A DNA stretch of 64,000 nucleotides from Chitinophaga sancti (GTDB taxonomy: Bacteria > Bacteroidota > Bacteroidia > Chitinophagales > Chitinophagaceae), in the NCBI RefSeq assembly GCF_034087045.1, contig NZ_CP139247.1:5420001-5484000 (forward strand), read 5' to 3'. Below, in pieces: positions 17,620 through 26,681 of this stretch. The notes below the pieces were generated by a model, which was not told the origin of the DNA, did not search any database, and was given only the letters and a program-made list of their open reading frames with translations. Each line of letters starts with the position of its first letter. The stretch's first letter is position 1. A program made the translations under genes and the position numbers.

Positions 17620-18846
17620 CTACTTAAACTTATAATTCAGATAATCCGAAAGAAACCGGACTGCAAATGAAGTTCCGATATCCCTGTTAGTGAGCCATAT
17701 TTTCCCTTTCTTAAATCTTGTGCGTGTTTCAAGTACGGCCCCCCGGAGGTTTGGATCAGGATGATTTTCGGCGAACCTGTTTTTCATAAGCCATACTGCC
17801 GACTTTTCTATATTCTCATTAAACGCTGTGTATCCCTGTTCTGCCAGCTTGATCCAGACAATGCCGGCAAGCGATACTGCCGAACCGGTGGCTGAACCTT
17901 TATCGGGCGCCCGTCCATTTATATAGTTATCATAATAGATAGTTCCTTCTTCCGTTTGGGCGTTTGCAAAAAGCCGCGCTGTGCGGGCAGCTGCCTCCAG
18001 GTATTTTTTATCCTTTGTGAGATAAAACGCTTCTATCAGCGATTCAGCATACCACAAAGAAAAACGGGGATGAAAGGAATGTGCTTCCATTGAATTGGGT
18101 GTAAACCGCATCCACAAGCCTTCAGGCCCCTGTTTTTCAATCAGGCTGTTGCATAGGAGGATGAATGCATTGCGAAAGGCTGTATCTCCTGAAAACTCAT
18201 ATGCATCCTTAAACAGGGAGCCCTCTGTGTTTGGCCTTGATACGTCATACAGCTCCTGCTTCTTTTTGCCTTTCCAGAAAGGGCTGTTCTCTTTCACCAC
18301 CTCCCCTGTTTTTACATCTATCAGGTCGTAGCACACGCCCATCTGCGGGTAATACATGTTTTTCAGCATCCACTTCGCTGCACCGGTAGCCACTTTTGCA
18401 TATACAGGATCTTTGGTGACCCTGGACAACTCATAGATACCCGGCGTTCCATCAGAAACAGTAGCAAATACATAATAGTCCTGTCCCAGCACATCGCCAT
18501 GGATAGCGCTCACCATGCCATTCAGTTTGGGATCGTCCTTTATTTCCATATTGATCCAGTAATTGCCCCCTCTTTTCGCCGCATCGAGATAATGTTTATT
18601 GCCTGTTACCTTATAAGCCGCCAGTAGTGCATTTACGGCCTGTCCAGTATGCCAGGGCACTTCGTAGGGATACCATTTCCCTTCCAGCACATTATAATCA
18701 CAGCGGGACTTACCTGCGGAATCGATCAATACATCTGCCACATACCGTGCAGTCTGATCGATGGCCCTGACGACATCTTTCTTTTTCAGCTGCGCCGGGG
18801 CTGATATCGTAAGCAGGCACATTAAAACTGTTTTAATCCACTTCAT
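17620..18846 (-). CDS. secreted alpha/alpha-toroid protein, probable glycoside hydrolase or lyase
   Basis: 408 residues with a signal peptide (MKWIKTVLMCLLTISAPAQ). The rest shows repeating helical hairpins such as HTGQAVNALLAAYKVTGNKH, ARFSLWYAESLIEAFYLT-like segments and GSATGSAVSLAGIVWIKLAE, as in six-hairpin (alpha/alpha)6 barrels of GH88/GH105, GH127-type or uronyl-acting enzymes. I do not recognise a specific CAZy family: the WDD and RD catalytic motifs of GH88/105 are not clear. It overlaps GH20 by 14 bp. Context with GH28, GH20 and a hexuronate carrier suggests action on uronic-acid containing oligosaccharides. Confidence 0.6.
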   Translation of the reverse strand: MKWIKTVLMCLLTISAPAQLKKKDVVRAIDQTARYVADVLIDSAGKSRCDYNVLEGKWYPYEVPWHTGQAVNALLAAYKVTGNKHYLDAAKRGGNYWINMEIKDDPKLNGMVSAIHGDVLGQDYYVFATVSDGTPGIYELSRVTKDPVYAKVATGAAKWMLKNMYYPQMGVCYDLIDVKTGEVVKENSPFWKGKKKQELYDVSRPNTEGSLFKDAYEFSGDTAFRNAFILLCNSLIEKQGPEGLWMRFTPNSMEAHSFHPRFSLWYAESLIEAFYLTKDKKYLEAAARTARLFANAQTEEGTIYYDNYINGRAPDKGSATGSAVSLAGIVWIKLAEQGYTAFNENIEKSAVWLMKNRFAENHPDPNLRGAVLETRTRFKKGKIWLTNRDIGTSFAVRFLSDYLNYKFK

Positions 18847-21154
18847 AACGGTTGGTTTTTGAATTTATCTGGTATTTGTGCTTATGATTAGTGATTACAA
18901 GGTCATCCTGTAGTCGGAAGGTAAAGCTGCGGCAAATTCCAGTGCTCCGGATGAGGAGGTGGTTTATCCCTGCATGTAATGGTAGTTGAATCCGGTTTTG
19001 CACAGTTTTTACTTCACGGCCATTACAATACAACACCGTGCTGTCTCCTGATGTCAGCCATGCATCTGCTACCCTGGCGCTGTCTGTTTGTAGCTGGCAA
19101 TAGGCATATATAACAGATGGCAGGTATTTTTCTTCCAGATCGATAATACCTCCGTTGGTGGCTGCAAACTTCTGCCAGCGATACTTATTACCATCATAAA
19201 TGTATACATCGCCAGGCGAAGGCTGCAACGCCTTATCCATTCCATCTGTTGACGGCAGGTTACCGCACAGCAACCAATTGGTGAAGTAAAAGGAGTTTGT
19301 TGGAATGATATCTTTTCTACGCGCAGGCAGCTTCTGTAATTCCTTCACCTTTTGTGACCAGGATCGTAACACCGTATCCAGCCAGTACGGTTGATTTTCA
19401 TTCAACCACAGTTTTCTGAAGGTTTCGGCAGTCGCCTTATAGGCTGCTACGAGACTGTCTGTGCTCATATCAGGATCTACCATAGCCTGCCTGGTTCGCA
19501 ACATCAGCTCATATTGATGGATGACCAGCTGCATCGCTGCAAGATCTTCCGGATGAAGCACAGGTGCTGCCCGGTGGCAAAGGCTATCGGCTATTCTCAC
19601 AATATGTAATGCCCCGGCTATACTGTTATTGTTCAGGATCATTTGTTTGCCGCTGTCCGGTACAATCTGCTGTTTCCACAGCTGATCATTCAGGTTATAG
19701 GTAACTGGCAGTTCACGCAACTGCATCAGGGTAAAAAGAGCATTTACATAGTTACCATTATCCGTACCATATGTAACGTTTTCAAAGCGGTGATCAAACC
19801 CATCAGCCCCCGTATTCCAGCTTTTGTCTGCAGCAAGGTAAACCCCATACCAGTCCGCATCGAAAAGGTAGGTGCCGCCATCATCCCACACCGTAGTAAA
19901 CACACCAGCGGCACCGCTCTCCCTGCCCTGTTTAACAAATCCGCCTATATTTTTTTTCGCCATGATCATATCAGGAAACATGCGGTAAGAATTGACAATA
20001 CCCGGGCATACCATATACTGTAATCCCCGCCGGGCAAAAGGTTTTATCCACTGATCAAAGTTCGCCTGGTCCCCATATTCCCAGGAGAGGTACATAATGT
20101 CTCTGGGGAGGAGGTCCAGAATTTCAGTATGCTTTAAGGCCATATCTCCCCACATCATCATTTTTTTACCATGTTGTTTCACTACATCATACAATAACTG
20201 GATAAAGCCGGCATAAAACTTAGGGATGCCTACGCTGTCAACATATTTTGCTGATCGTCCTTTATCAATTCCAAATGTTTCATCACAGTTTACATTAAAC
20301 CAGGGTGCGCTGAAAGCATCGCACAGCTCTCCTATTACATCCGTCAGGAATCTGCGTGCACTGTCGTCAAGTGGTGAGATGAGCGTAGCTGATTCTCCCA
20401 TGTGTCTGTATTGAGGTAATGCCAGGATCTTCTCAAAGTGGCCGAACGATTGAAAATTTCCTATCAGCTGCATGTGATAATCTGCTGCATAATCGCTTAG
20501 TTCACGGATTTGCCGGATAGTCAGCTTTCCATCTGCCGGGGCAAAATCGGGATGAGATAATGGCTGTACTACATGCTCTATATAAAACGAGAGATAATTG
20601 ACCTTTAACGCTGCCAGGCGTTGAATTTGCTTTTTTATATAATCGACTGTCGATATGGGACCGCGGCTGATGTCGTCAAACACTATCCGGGCGGGAAAAT
20701 CAGGCCAGTCAATAATGGTGACTGCTGTTTGCCAATGTGCCCGTGTAAGCTGTATGAGCGTTTGTAAACCGTAAAACAGTCCAACTTCATCGTTAGCAGC
20801 TATGAACCGATGTTGGCGATTGATGACTAGTATATATCCCTCTTTTCCAATTTTCTCAATATTATTTTGTGCATAATGCCGGACAAGCTCATAGATGGAT
20901 GAATTACCACTAATGATATATAAGCTAACGCCTTCCTGCGGGCCGGATGCTGCCGGCAGCTGCCAGTGGCGAAGGAGACGTGCCTGCATAGCACTGTCCT
21001 TTCCGGTCAGCAGTAACTTTCCAGGCATGCTGACATTGTCTTTCCCCACCTTTACAAGCTGCGGATAAGGAATTACTGGTAGAACAGCTGCGTGCGTGAA
21101 TACCATGGGCAAAAACATCCCCATTAATAGAAATAGATTTCTATATGCTGTCAT
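18833..21154 (-). CDS. GH20-type beta-N-acetylhexosaminidase
   Basis: 773 residues. Signal peptide (about 1-22), a GH20b-like N-terminal domain (about 25-145, including EGYILVINRQHRFIAANDE), then a TIM-barrel starting DWPDFPARIVFDDISRGPIS. The catalytic Asp-Glu pair of GH20 is seen in FNVNCDETFG (about 291-292). The C-terminal 250 residues are helical followed by a beta domain. It removes terminal beta-GlcNAc or GalNAc. First gene of the GH20-toroid-receptor-nagB-MFS transcription unit, with a candidate LacI operator about 130 bp upstream. GH20-like enzymes with lactonase or other side activities exist, so specificity is open. Confidence 0.83.
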   Translation of the reverse strand: MTAYRNLFLLMGMFLPMVFTHAAVLPVIPYPQLVKVGKDNVSMPGKLLLTGKDSAMQARLLRHWQLPAASGPQEGVSLYIISGNSSIYELVRHYAQNNIEKIGKEGYILVINRQHRFIAANDEVGLFYGLQTLIQLTRAHWQTAVTIIDWPDFPARIVFDDISRGPISTVDYIKKQIQRLAALKVNYLSFYIEHVVQPLSHPDFAPADGKLTIRQIRELSDYAADYHMQLIGNFQSFGHFEKILALPQYRHMGESATLISPLDDSARRFLTDVIGELCDAFSAPWFNVNCDETFGIDKGRSAKYVDSVGIPKFYAGFIQLLYDVVKQHGKKMMMWGDMALKHTEILDLLPRDIMYLSWEYGDQANFDQWIKPFARRGLQYMVCPGIVNSYRMFPDMIMAKKNIGGFVKQGRESGAAGVFTTVWDDGGTYLFDADWYGVYLAADKSWNTGADGFDHRFENVTYGTDNGNYVNALFTLMQLRELPVTYNLNDQLWKQQIVPDSGKQMILNNNSIAGALHIVRIADSLCHRAAPVLHPEDLAAMQLVIHQYELMLRTRQAMVDPDMSTDSLVAAYKATAETFRKLWLNENQPYWLDTVLRSWSQKVKELQKLPARRKDIIPTNSFYFTNWLLCGNLPSTDGMDKALQPSPGDVYIYDGNKYRWQKFAATNGGIIDLEEKYLPSVIYAYCQLQTDSARVADAWLTSGDSTVLYCNGREVKTVQNRIQLPLHAGINHLLIRSTGICRSFTFRLQDDLVITNHKHKYQINSKTNRYEVD

Positions 21155-21283
21155 AGTTTATGAATATCCACTGGAATAAAAGAATTGTCCCCCCTGATAA
21201 ATTAGCTCCTACTTACCTATAGTGCGTTTAAACGAACATTTACATGAAAATGAAATACCTCTAATACAATATAAGAATTTTTC

Positions 21284-21297
21284 CGGTAACGTACCCG
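21284..21297. promoter_or_regulatory. candidate LacI-family operator upstream of GH20
   Basis: CGGTAACGTACCCG matches the palindrome core CGGGTACGTACCCG at 22799-22812 in 12 of 14 positions, with an identical right half CGTACCCG and the central CG typical of LacI-family operators. It lies 130 bp upstream of the GH20 start, between it and the GH28 stop. Confidence 0.48.
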
Positions 21298-21300
21298 CAA

Positions 21301-22734
21301 TTATTCAATTAATTTCTTTTTTGCACCTTTCTCCTGTGTAAACCCATTGCTGCTATCCTGTATGCTTACTCCTCCTACATCCAGATCAGTACAGGCAAAT
21401 TGTTGTGTATGGCTGATCATCAGGCCTGGCCTGCTGTCCTTTTCTTTGGCACGGAATGTAATATCAGATAATCTTATATCCTTTGCATATCTTATAAACA
21501 GGCCATAGGCTGGTAATATGCCAAACATGGTAGCTTCAGGATAATCCTTTTCCAGCTCCGGCACTGGCTGGCCGGAGGCTTTGCCACCACCAGCTGTTTC
21601 GATAGTAATATGAGACAGAGAGACCGCCTGCAAGGGAGTACCTGCAATACCTGTGATGGAGCATCCTGTAACGTCGGCACCTGTAGCATGAATATCTGAC
21701 AAATGTATATTTCTTATTATTCCGGGAGCTGGTGTTGCGCCGCCTTCCTTATATTTCCTGCCCCTGTTGCACAGGCGAATGAACAATGGCACTTGTGGTC
21801 CATCTATTACTATATTATTAATGGATACATTTTCCATGATGCCGCCATCCGCCATTTCCAGTGAAATACCGCTGTTTCCTGCAGGTTTGCCGTAAATGGT
21901 AATTAATTGCGCCGATGGCCGTATCACACAATTGGTGACGGCAATATTCCTGAAACCACCGGTGGATTCTGTACCAAACTTCAACGCATTGCAGTGGCTG
22001 CTAATCACACAATTGCTGATAGTAATATTTTCAGAAATACGTGGCGATGTGCTCTTGATCGTAATTCCATCATCATCGCTGTCCCCATTGATGCCAGATA
22101 TGACTACATTACGACAGCCATCAATATCCATCATATCATTATTCTTGTTGGAATGGTTCCAGATTCTTATATCCTGAATTTTTACATCGTCACAGTCAAG
22201 GTAGTGTTGCATCCAGAAGGCTGAATTACGTAGTGTAATGTCCCGCACAGAGATATTTTTACACCCTATGAACCACAAAAGGTATGGACGATTGCGGTAT
22301 CGGTCCGGCTTCTTTAGTGTATTGGTCACAAATGCTGCACCCTGTCCATCTATGATACCATTTCCTTCAATGTGCACGTTTTCCTGGCCTTTGCAGAAGA
22401 AGAGTGCCTGCTGTGCCCATTCATCTCCATAAAATCTAATACCGGCCTGCTGATGCGGGTATAATTTTGTATCCTTCTGTCCCAGGATGGTGGCTCCTCC
22501 TGCTATATATAAGGTGACATTACTTTTCAGGTAAACGGTTGCACTCAGGTATTTCCCCGCTGGAAAATACACCTTTCCTCCTTTGGCAGCACAAGCATCC
22601 ACTGCTTTTTGAATAGCAGCTGTATTATCAGTGGTGCTGTCTCCAATGGCTCCATAGCTGGTTACATCGAACCATTGGCTGCGGGCTTCCATAGTAAATA
22701 ATAAGCAACAAAGCCATATGCAATGCCTTATCAT
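21301..22734 (-). CDS. GH28 family pectin-type glycoside hydrolase (polygalacturonase-like)
   Basis: 477 residues with a signal peptide (to about MEARSQ) and an opening WFDVTSYGAIGDSTTDNTAA, the classic start of the right-handed parallel beta-helix in GH28. Acidic catalytic residues are seen in NNDMMDIDG (about 198-206) and SDDDGITIKS (about 218-228); the usual GHG is SSHCNALKFG (about 245-254), so the histidine site is altered. It would cleave alpha-linked galacturonate or a related uronic/rhamnose bond. It stands alone after its own palindrome, upstream of the GH20 operon and downstream of lacI. Confidence 0.87.
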   Translation of the reverse strand: MIRHCIWLCCLLFTMEARSQWFDVTSYGAIGDSTTDNTAAIQKAVDACAAKGGKVYFPAGKYLSATVYLKSNVTLYIAGGATILGQKDTKLYPHQQAGIRFYGDEWAQQALFFCKGQENVHIEGNGIIDGQGAAFVTNTLKKPDRYRNRPYLLWFIGCKNISVRDITLRNSAFWMQHYLDCDDVKIQDIRIWNHSNKNNDMMDIDGCRNVVISGINGDSDDDGITIKSTSPRISENITISNCVISSHCNALKFGTESTGGFRNIAVTNCVIRPSAQLITIYGKPAGNSGISLEMADGGIMENVSINNIVIDGPQVPLFIRLCNRGRKYKEGGATPAPGIIRNIHLSDIHATGADVTGCSITGIAGTPLQAVSLSHITIETAGGGKASGQPVPELEKDYPEATMFGILPAYGLFIRYAKDIRLSDITFRAKEKDSRPGLMISHTQQFACTDLDVGGVSIQDSSNGFTQEKGAKKKLIE

Positions 22735-22782
22735 AGTTTCTCATTTTACGTGTGATGTAACAACAACTGCTATCGTTTAACT

Positions 22783-22828
22783 AAAATAATGAAAAAAACG
22801 GGTACGTACCCGTTTTTTTCATTATTTT
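22783..22828. promoter_or_regulatory. 46-nt perfect palindrome: LacI operator and/or bidirectional terminator
   Basis: 23-bp arms (22783-22805 and 22806-22828) pair without mismatch or loop. The core CGGGTACGTACCCG is GC-rich and flanked by A7 and T7 runs, so it could terminate lacI transcription, yet its core recurs at 21284-21297 and it sits 49 bp upstream of the GH28 ATG, as expected for an operator. Confidence 0.65.
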
Positions 22829-23026
22829 TTTTGATTGAGATAATTTATCAAACGAAAAGCTATAAGTAAACTAAGAATCAGCTGGTCTTCCAATGACGGT
22901 AAAATCAACTCCAGAAGGTATGCTTTCAATGGGGGATAAAGCTCCTGCTCACTGCCAGTAGGGCAAAGAAGTATGGATCCTGGCAATTAAAGATTTAAGT
23001 GCTGGCTACAAAACATTGTGCTTTTT

Positions 23027-24100
23027 TTAATTCCGATAGTACCGGCAATTTTCTTTTGTGACAATCTCAATTGGCATTAGGTATTCAGGCTCTACGGGTT
23101 GGTCATAAACGAGGTGCTGGAACAAAGTGATGATACCTCGGTATCCTTGCTCACGCGGCTTCTCACAGATCAGAAAGTTTATAGTTCCGGACTGGAGATA
23201 GCTTACATTATCAGGAATAAAATCATATCCCAGCAGGATCAGGTGTTTCAGGCCAGCCTTTTCAAGACAACGGGCCACCAGTGATACCCTGGAGTTAGTG
23301 ACAAAAATAGCGCCGATGGCATTATCATTTTTAAGGAGCTTTGTCAGATGGCGCGCCACTATTTCATAATCCGTATCCTTAGAATCGAATGTAATCAGCT
23401 CATAAGGCAGCTGATTGTCTTTGAAATATGTCCTGAAGCCTTCTTCCTTTCTCAAAATGGAATAGTTAGTATCTATCTCCTGCGCGATTTTCGTAATAAC
23501 AATTTTCTGCCCTTCCCGGATGCCATAATTTACAAGCTGAGCGGCCACGTAGCCACTATGAAAGTTTTCAGGTCCTATATAGCACATGGCGTTAAAGCCG
23601 GGAATATCTGTATTGATCAGCACATAGGGAATACCAGACTCCTTGCAGTAATCAATGAGCTCTAAGGCCGTATCAGAAAATGTGGGTGTTAGCAGGATCC
23701 CATCCGGGGCAGAGCGTATGATTTTTTTTACCTGCTTTTTAAAAGTGGCTTCATTGTTCTGGTCAAAGAAAAGCCGCTCTACCTTTATTCCATACTGCCT
23801 GATTTCATTTTCGGCCTGGTCAATCCCTTCCTTTGGTGCTTCCCAGAAAGCTGTTTCTGGCGAGGTGACAGGCAATAGCGTGACCAGCCGCAGATTTCCC
23901 CTGCTGGCCAGTGCCAGGCGCCGGGCCAGCACATTGGGTTGGTAATTCAGCTTTTTCATTATCTCCCGGATCCTGGCCTTTGTCTTCTCAGATACTCCTT
24001 CCCTGTTGTGAATTACCCTGTCTACCGTTGCTATAGATACCTGTGCAAGCCTTGCAATTTCTTTTACTCCTGCGGCTGCTTTGCTATTATCTTTCTTCAT
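23027..24100 (-). CDS. LacI family transcriptional regulator
   Basis: Started at the ATG at 24100 (MKKDNSKAAAGVKEIA), 357 residues. The HTH is VKEIARLAQVSIATVDRVIH (about 12-31), followed by the hinge helix NYQPNVLARRLA whose leucine inserts at the central CpG of LacI operators. The remainder is a periplasmic-binding-protein-like sensor domain, closest in wording to sugar-responsive members (ILLTPTFSDTALELIDYCKE). It is the only regulator in the glycan locus and is transcribed in the same direction as its likely targets. Effector unknown; a uronate or amino sugar is plausible. Confidence 0.9.
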   Translation of the reverse strand: MKKDNSKAAAGVKEIARLAQVSIATVDRVIHNREGVSEKTKARIREIMKKLNYQPNVLARRLALASRGNLRLVTLLPVTSPETAFWEAPKEGIDQAENEIRQYGIKVERLFFDQNNEATFKKQVKKIIRSAPDGILLTPTFSDTALELIDYCKESGIPYVLINTDIPGFNAMCYIGPENFHSGYVAAQLVNYGIREGQKIVITKIAQEIDTNYSILRKEEGFRTYFKDNQLPYELITFDSKDTDYEIVARHLTKLLKNDNAIGAIFVTNSRVSLVARCLEKAGLKHLILLGYDFIPDNVSYLQSGTINFLICEKPREQGYRGIITLFQHLVYDQPVEPEYLMPIEIVTKENCRYYRN

Positions 24101-24300
24101 AATATTATTAGCTATAACAAATATAAACAATTAAACAGCCGCGTTGTATGACGCTAATCTTTTGCCTTTATGTTTTTCCCTGTCCTTTCCCCGTATGATC
24201 GAATCCTCCTACCCGTTCATATTCCACCATATCGGCAGATCTGTAATTGATGAACACCTGGCGCAGGTGGGCAGAGCTATTACGCCTGCTGTACTTATTA

Positions 24301-24341
24301 AAATAAAAAAGCGCACCTGCCAGGAGACAGATGCGCTTTTT
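24301..24341 (-). terminator. terminator of the lipoprotein gene
   Basis: A 10-bp stem (24306-24315 with 24332-24341) has a 16-nt loop, followed on the minus strand by TTTTTTATTT. It lies 15 bp after the stop of the minus-strand lipoprotein gene. The rest of the 255-bp gap to lacI holds nothing I recognise. Confidence 0.68.
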
Positions 24342-24355
24342 AACATTTGCTTTTT

Positions 24356-25339
24356 TCAATAATAGATATCTACCACACCATTCGGGGTACCATTCGTCAC
24401 CACAGTTGCATGCTGTCCGCAATCTGTCACCGCATTCGCCACTGTCCAGGACAATGCTGATTGCGAACCACCCTGTAACTGTATCTGAATATTACTGAAT
24501 CTCGTCTTAGTAGTATTCGGATAATCAGTACATACTACAGGATAGTATACTTCCAGCGACTCAGCCGCCCAATAGAGCTTCTGGATATTACTCACTGAAA
24601 GATTGATAGAAGAATAGCCGGTGAAAGCAGAAGTGTAGCTATAGGAGCTGCCACTGCTGCCAGTGAGGGTCATGATACCTGTAAGACTCGTACCGGCACT
24701 CACCCTGACGAGGTTACTGAAGATAGCAGTTCCGCTGGAACCATCTACATACCAGTTGGCAATGGCCCAGTAGTTACCACCACCTGCTGCAGAAGGGCCC
24801 CATTGTAAAACGGGTTGCAGGATGTAGGAACTGTTTTGGAGACCATTGAACATAAAGATGGTCTGCCCATTGGAAGTAGAAGGTGCAGGGGGTACCGTCC
24901 AGGTGGTAGAGAAATAAGAAATCGGTGTAGACACCGGGTTACTCCAGTAAGTGTAAGCAATCCAACCGGAGCTGAGGGGTTTTACTTTCCGCGCTAAAGG
25001 AGCAGCGCTGTTTACATTACCTGGATAATCTGGAAGCGAGCCGGCATCGGCATGGATAGCGCCGAAGTCTTTGGCTACTTTGCCGGTAGCATCATCGATG
25101 GCTCTTAAACGGCCACCCTGTACATCCAGGTGTTGTCCTTGTTCGATTTTGCTGACTTTGTCAGCTGGGCGCCAACCACCGGGAGTTAGTACCATACCTG
25201 CCTGGGCTGAGTTGTCAGTGGCAACGGTAGTGGTGGAAACGGGGGTAGTGTCAGGAGCAGATTTGGTCGTTTCTTTGCTGCATGCAGCAAAGAAGAGGGC
25301 GCTGATGAGTATCAGACCGCCAACATAGGTGTGTTTCAT
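24356..25339 (-). CDS. lipoprotein with a beta-sandwich domain, possibly peptidase G1-like
   Basis: 327 residues. Lipobox LFFAACSKE at residue 20, then a Thr/Ser-rich tether, a short segment with TPGGWRPADKVSKIEQG, and a C-terminal domain from about 120 on. That domain contains YFSTTWTVPPAP, FNGLQNSSYILQPVLQWG, YWAIANWYVDG and LYWAAESLEVYYP. The W-x-VP start, a Q in the second motif and an E in AAESLEVY resemble the Gln/Glu pair of G1 (eqolisin) peptidases, but I am not sure of this. A carbohydrate-binding or adhesive role is the alternative. Monocistronic, with its own terminator. Confidence 0.5.
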   Translation of the reverse strand: MKHTYVGGLILISALFFAACSKETTKSAPDTTPVSTTTVATDNSAQAGMVLTPGGWRPADKVSKIEQGQHLDVQGGRLRAIDDATGKVAKDFGAIHADAGSLPDYPGNVNSAAPLARKVKPLSSGWIAYTYWSNPVSTPISYFSTTWTVPPAPSTSNGQTIFMFNGLQNSSYILQPVLQWGPSAAGGGNYWAIANWYVDGSSGTAIFSNLVRVSAGTSLTGIMTLTGSSGSSYSYTSAFTGYSSINLSVSNIQKLYWAAESLEVYYPVVCTDYPNTTKTRFSNIQIQLQGGSQSALSWTVANAVTDCGQHATVVTNGTPNGVVDIYY

Positions 25340-25449
25340 GCGTGATCGGGTTTTCTGGTTATTATGGGGATGTTCTTAAAGTTACCTTGTATGGATGCGG
25401 GGACATAGCAGGGGGAGGTTTTTAAGTTGTTTTTAAGTTCCTTTGTATT

Positions 25450-26070
25450 ATGAAAAGGGAATTACTGGTCACGGCTGATGGCTCCCATACAATAGCTATT
25501 CCGGACATGAACGTAACATATCATAGCACACACGGAGCGATACAGGAAAGTATGCATGTATTTATCCATGCGGGCTTACAGGCTATACAGGCACCTGCCA
25601 TCCGCATCTTTGAAATGGGATTTGGTACCGGACTGAATGCTTTGCTCACTTTACAGTATGCTACTATACCTGTGTATTACTATGCAGTAGAACAATTTCC
25701 CCTGACGGCACAGGAAATAGAAGGATTAAATTATGGTACCGATCTACATCAATACCCCTGGAATAAAGATGTAAAAATTTCAGAAAAATTTACCTTGCAC
25801 AAAGCCCATGCATCTTTATTAGATGTAACCCCTGTTGTCCAACCCTTTCATTTGATTTATTACGATGCCTTTGCACCTGCATCCCAACCGGAATTATGGT
25901 CGGTAGCTGTCTTTGAAAAATTATATAGCTTATTGGAACCGGGAGGAATGCTGGTTACCTATTGTAGTAAAGGAGATGTAAGAAGAGCAATGCAGGCAGC
26001 AGGTTTCAAGGTAGAAAAATTAGCAGGCCCTCCGGGAAAAAGAGAAATGCTGCGAGCCGTAAGACCCTAA
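25450..26070 (+). CDS. mnmD: tRNA U34 methyltransferase MnmD (MnmC methylase-domain protein)
   Basis: 206 residues with the SAM-binding motif IFEMGFGTGLNALL (about 54-67) and the catalytic IYYDAFAPASQPELWS (about 136-151), followed by GGMLVTYCSKGDVRRAMQAA and GPPGKREMLRA. This is the stand-alone version of the MnmC methylase domain (DUF752), which makes 5-methylaminomethyl-2-thiouridine at the wobble position. It lacks the FAD oxidase half, as in other Bacteroidota and Gram-positives. Divergently oriented from the lipoprotein gene. Confidence 0.87.
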   Translation: MKRELLVTADGSHTIAIPDMNVTYHSTHGAIQESMHVFIHAGLQAIQAPAIRIFEMGFGTGLNALLTLQYATIPVYYYAVEQFPLTAQEIEGLNYGTDLHQYPWNKDVKISEKFTLHKAHASLLDVTPVVQPFHLIYYDAFAPASQPELWSVAVFEKLYSLLEPGGMLVTYCSKGDVRRAMQAAGFKVEKLAGPPGKREMLRAVRP

Positions 26071-26120
26071 CGACAAATGTCCCAACCAATGTTGAGACAC
26101 CTGTTCTTTTTTTAAACAGA

Positions 26121-26678
26121 TTATTTTTGTACGACCTGTGTACGCAATGTTTCTACTAGTGCACCTACCCTTCCGATCAACTGATCAGACAAGCCATTTT
26201 TCTTTGCACCTTTTACGAGGTCTGCAACAAATGCATCGAAATCATCATTGGCAGCCTTTCCATTCATGCGGGAATTCTGTGCCGGATCATGTGCAGCGGT
26301 CATGCTTTTACCACCATAAGTATAACTGGTAGCACCCGTACCTACGCATACAAAATCAGTGAGGTTCTTGCTAAGGACTTCAAAACCGCTGGTATTGCCG
26401 GCGGTAACCTCAGCCAGCAGCGCCTGGAAAAATCCATTGATAGCAGTATCTGCTGCAATCACGAAGATAGTACTGTCTACGACAGAACGAATGCCAAGAC
26501 GGCCCTGTTGAATCATAGTACCTGGATTGGCAGGATCATTCACCATAGTGGATCCTCCGAGTGAATCGTACAATGTTTTTGTTGTTTCCGTTTTGTCTGA
26601 ATCTTTCTTGCACGAGGTGAGGAACAGGCCTGTGCCAAAGATACCAGCTAATAATAACAGTGCTGCGTTACTTTTCAT
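26121..26678 (-). CDS. lipoprotein-anchored truncated haemoglobin-like protein
   Basis: 185 residues. Lipobox LFLTSCKKD at about residue 23, then a domain reading like group 1 truncated globins: TLYDSLGGSTMVND at its start, the E-helix region INGFFQALL, the F-helix GGKSMTAAHDP with the probable proximal histidine, and a C-terminal G/H-helix segment (FDAFVADLVKGAKKNGL). A globin with a lipoprotein signal would sit in the periplasm or outer membrane. The distal B10 Tyr and E7 residues could not be placed. It follows a small membrane-protein gene after 3 bp. Confidence 0.75.
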   Translation of the reverse strand: MKSNAALLLLAGIFGTGLFLTSCKKDSDKTETTKTLYDSLGGSTMVNDPANPGTMIQQGRLGIRSVVDSTIFVIAADTAINGFFQALLAEVTAGNTSGFEVLSKNLTDFVCVGTGATSYTYGGKSMTAAHDPAQNSRMNGKAANDDFDAFVADLVKGAKKNGLSDQLIGRVGALVETLRTQVVQK

Positions 26679-26681
26679 TTT

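Noticed and set aside
22829..23026. Transposase remnant or small gene between lacI and GH28
   Set aside because: Short open stretches are interrupted and resemble no family I recognise; nothing to report there.
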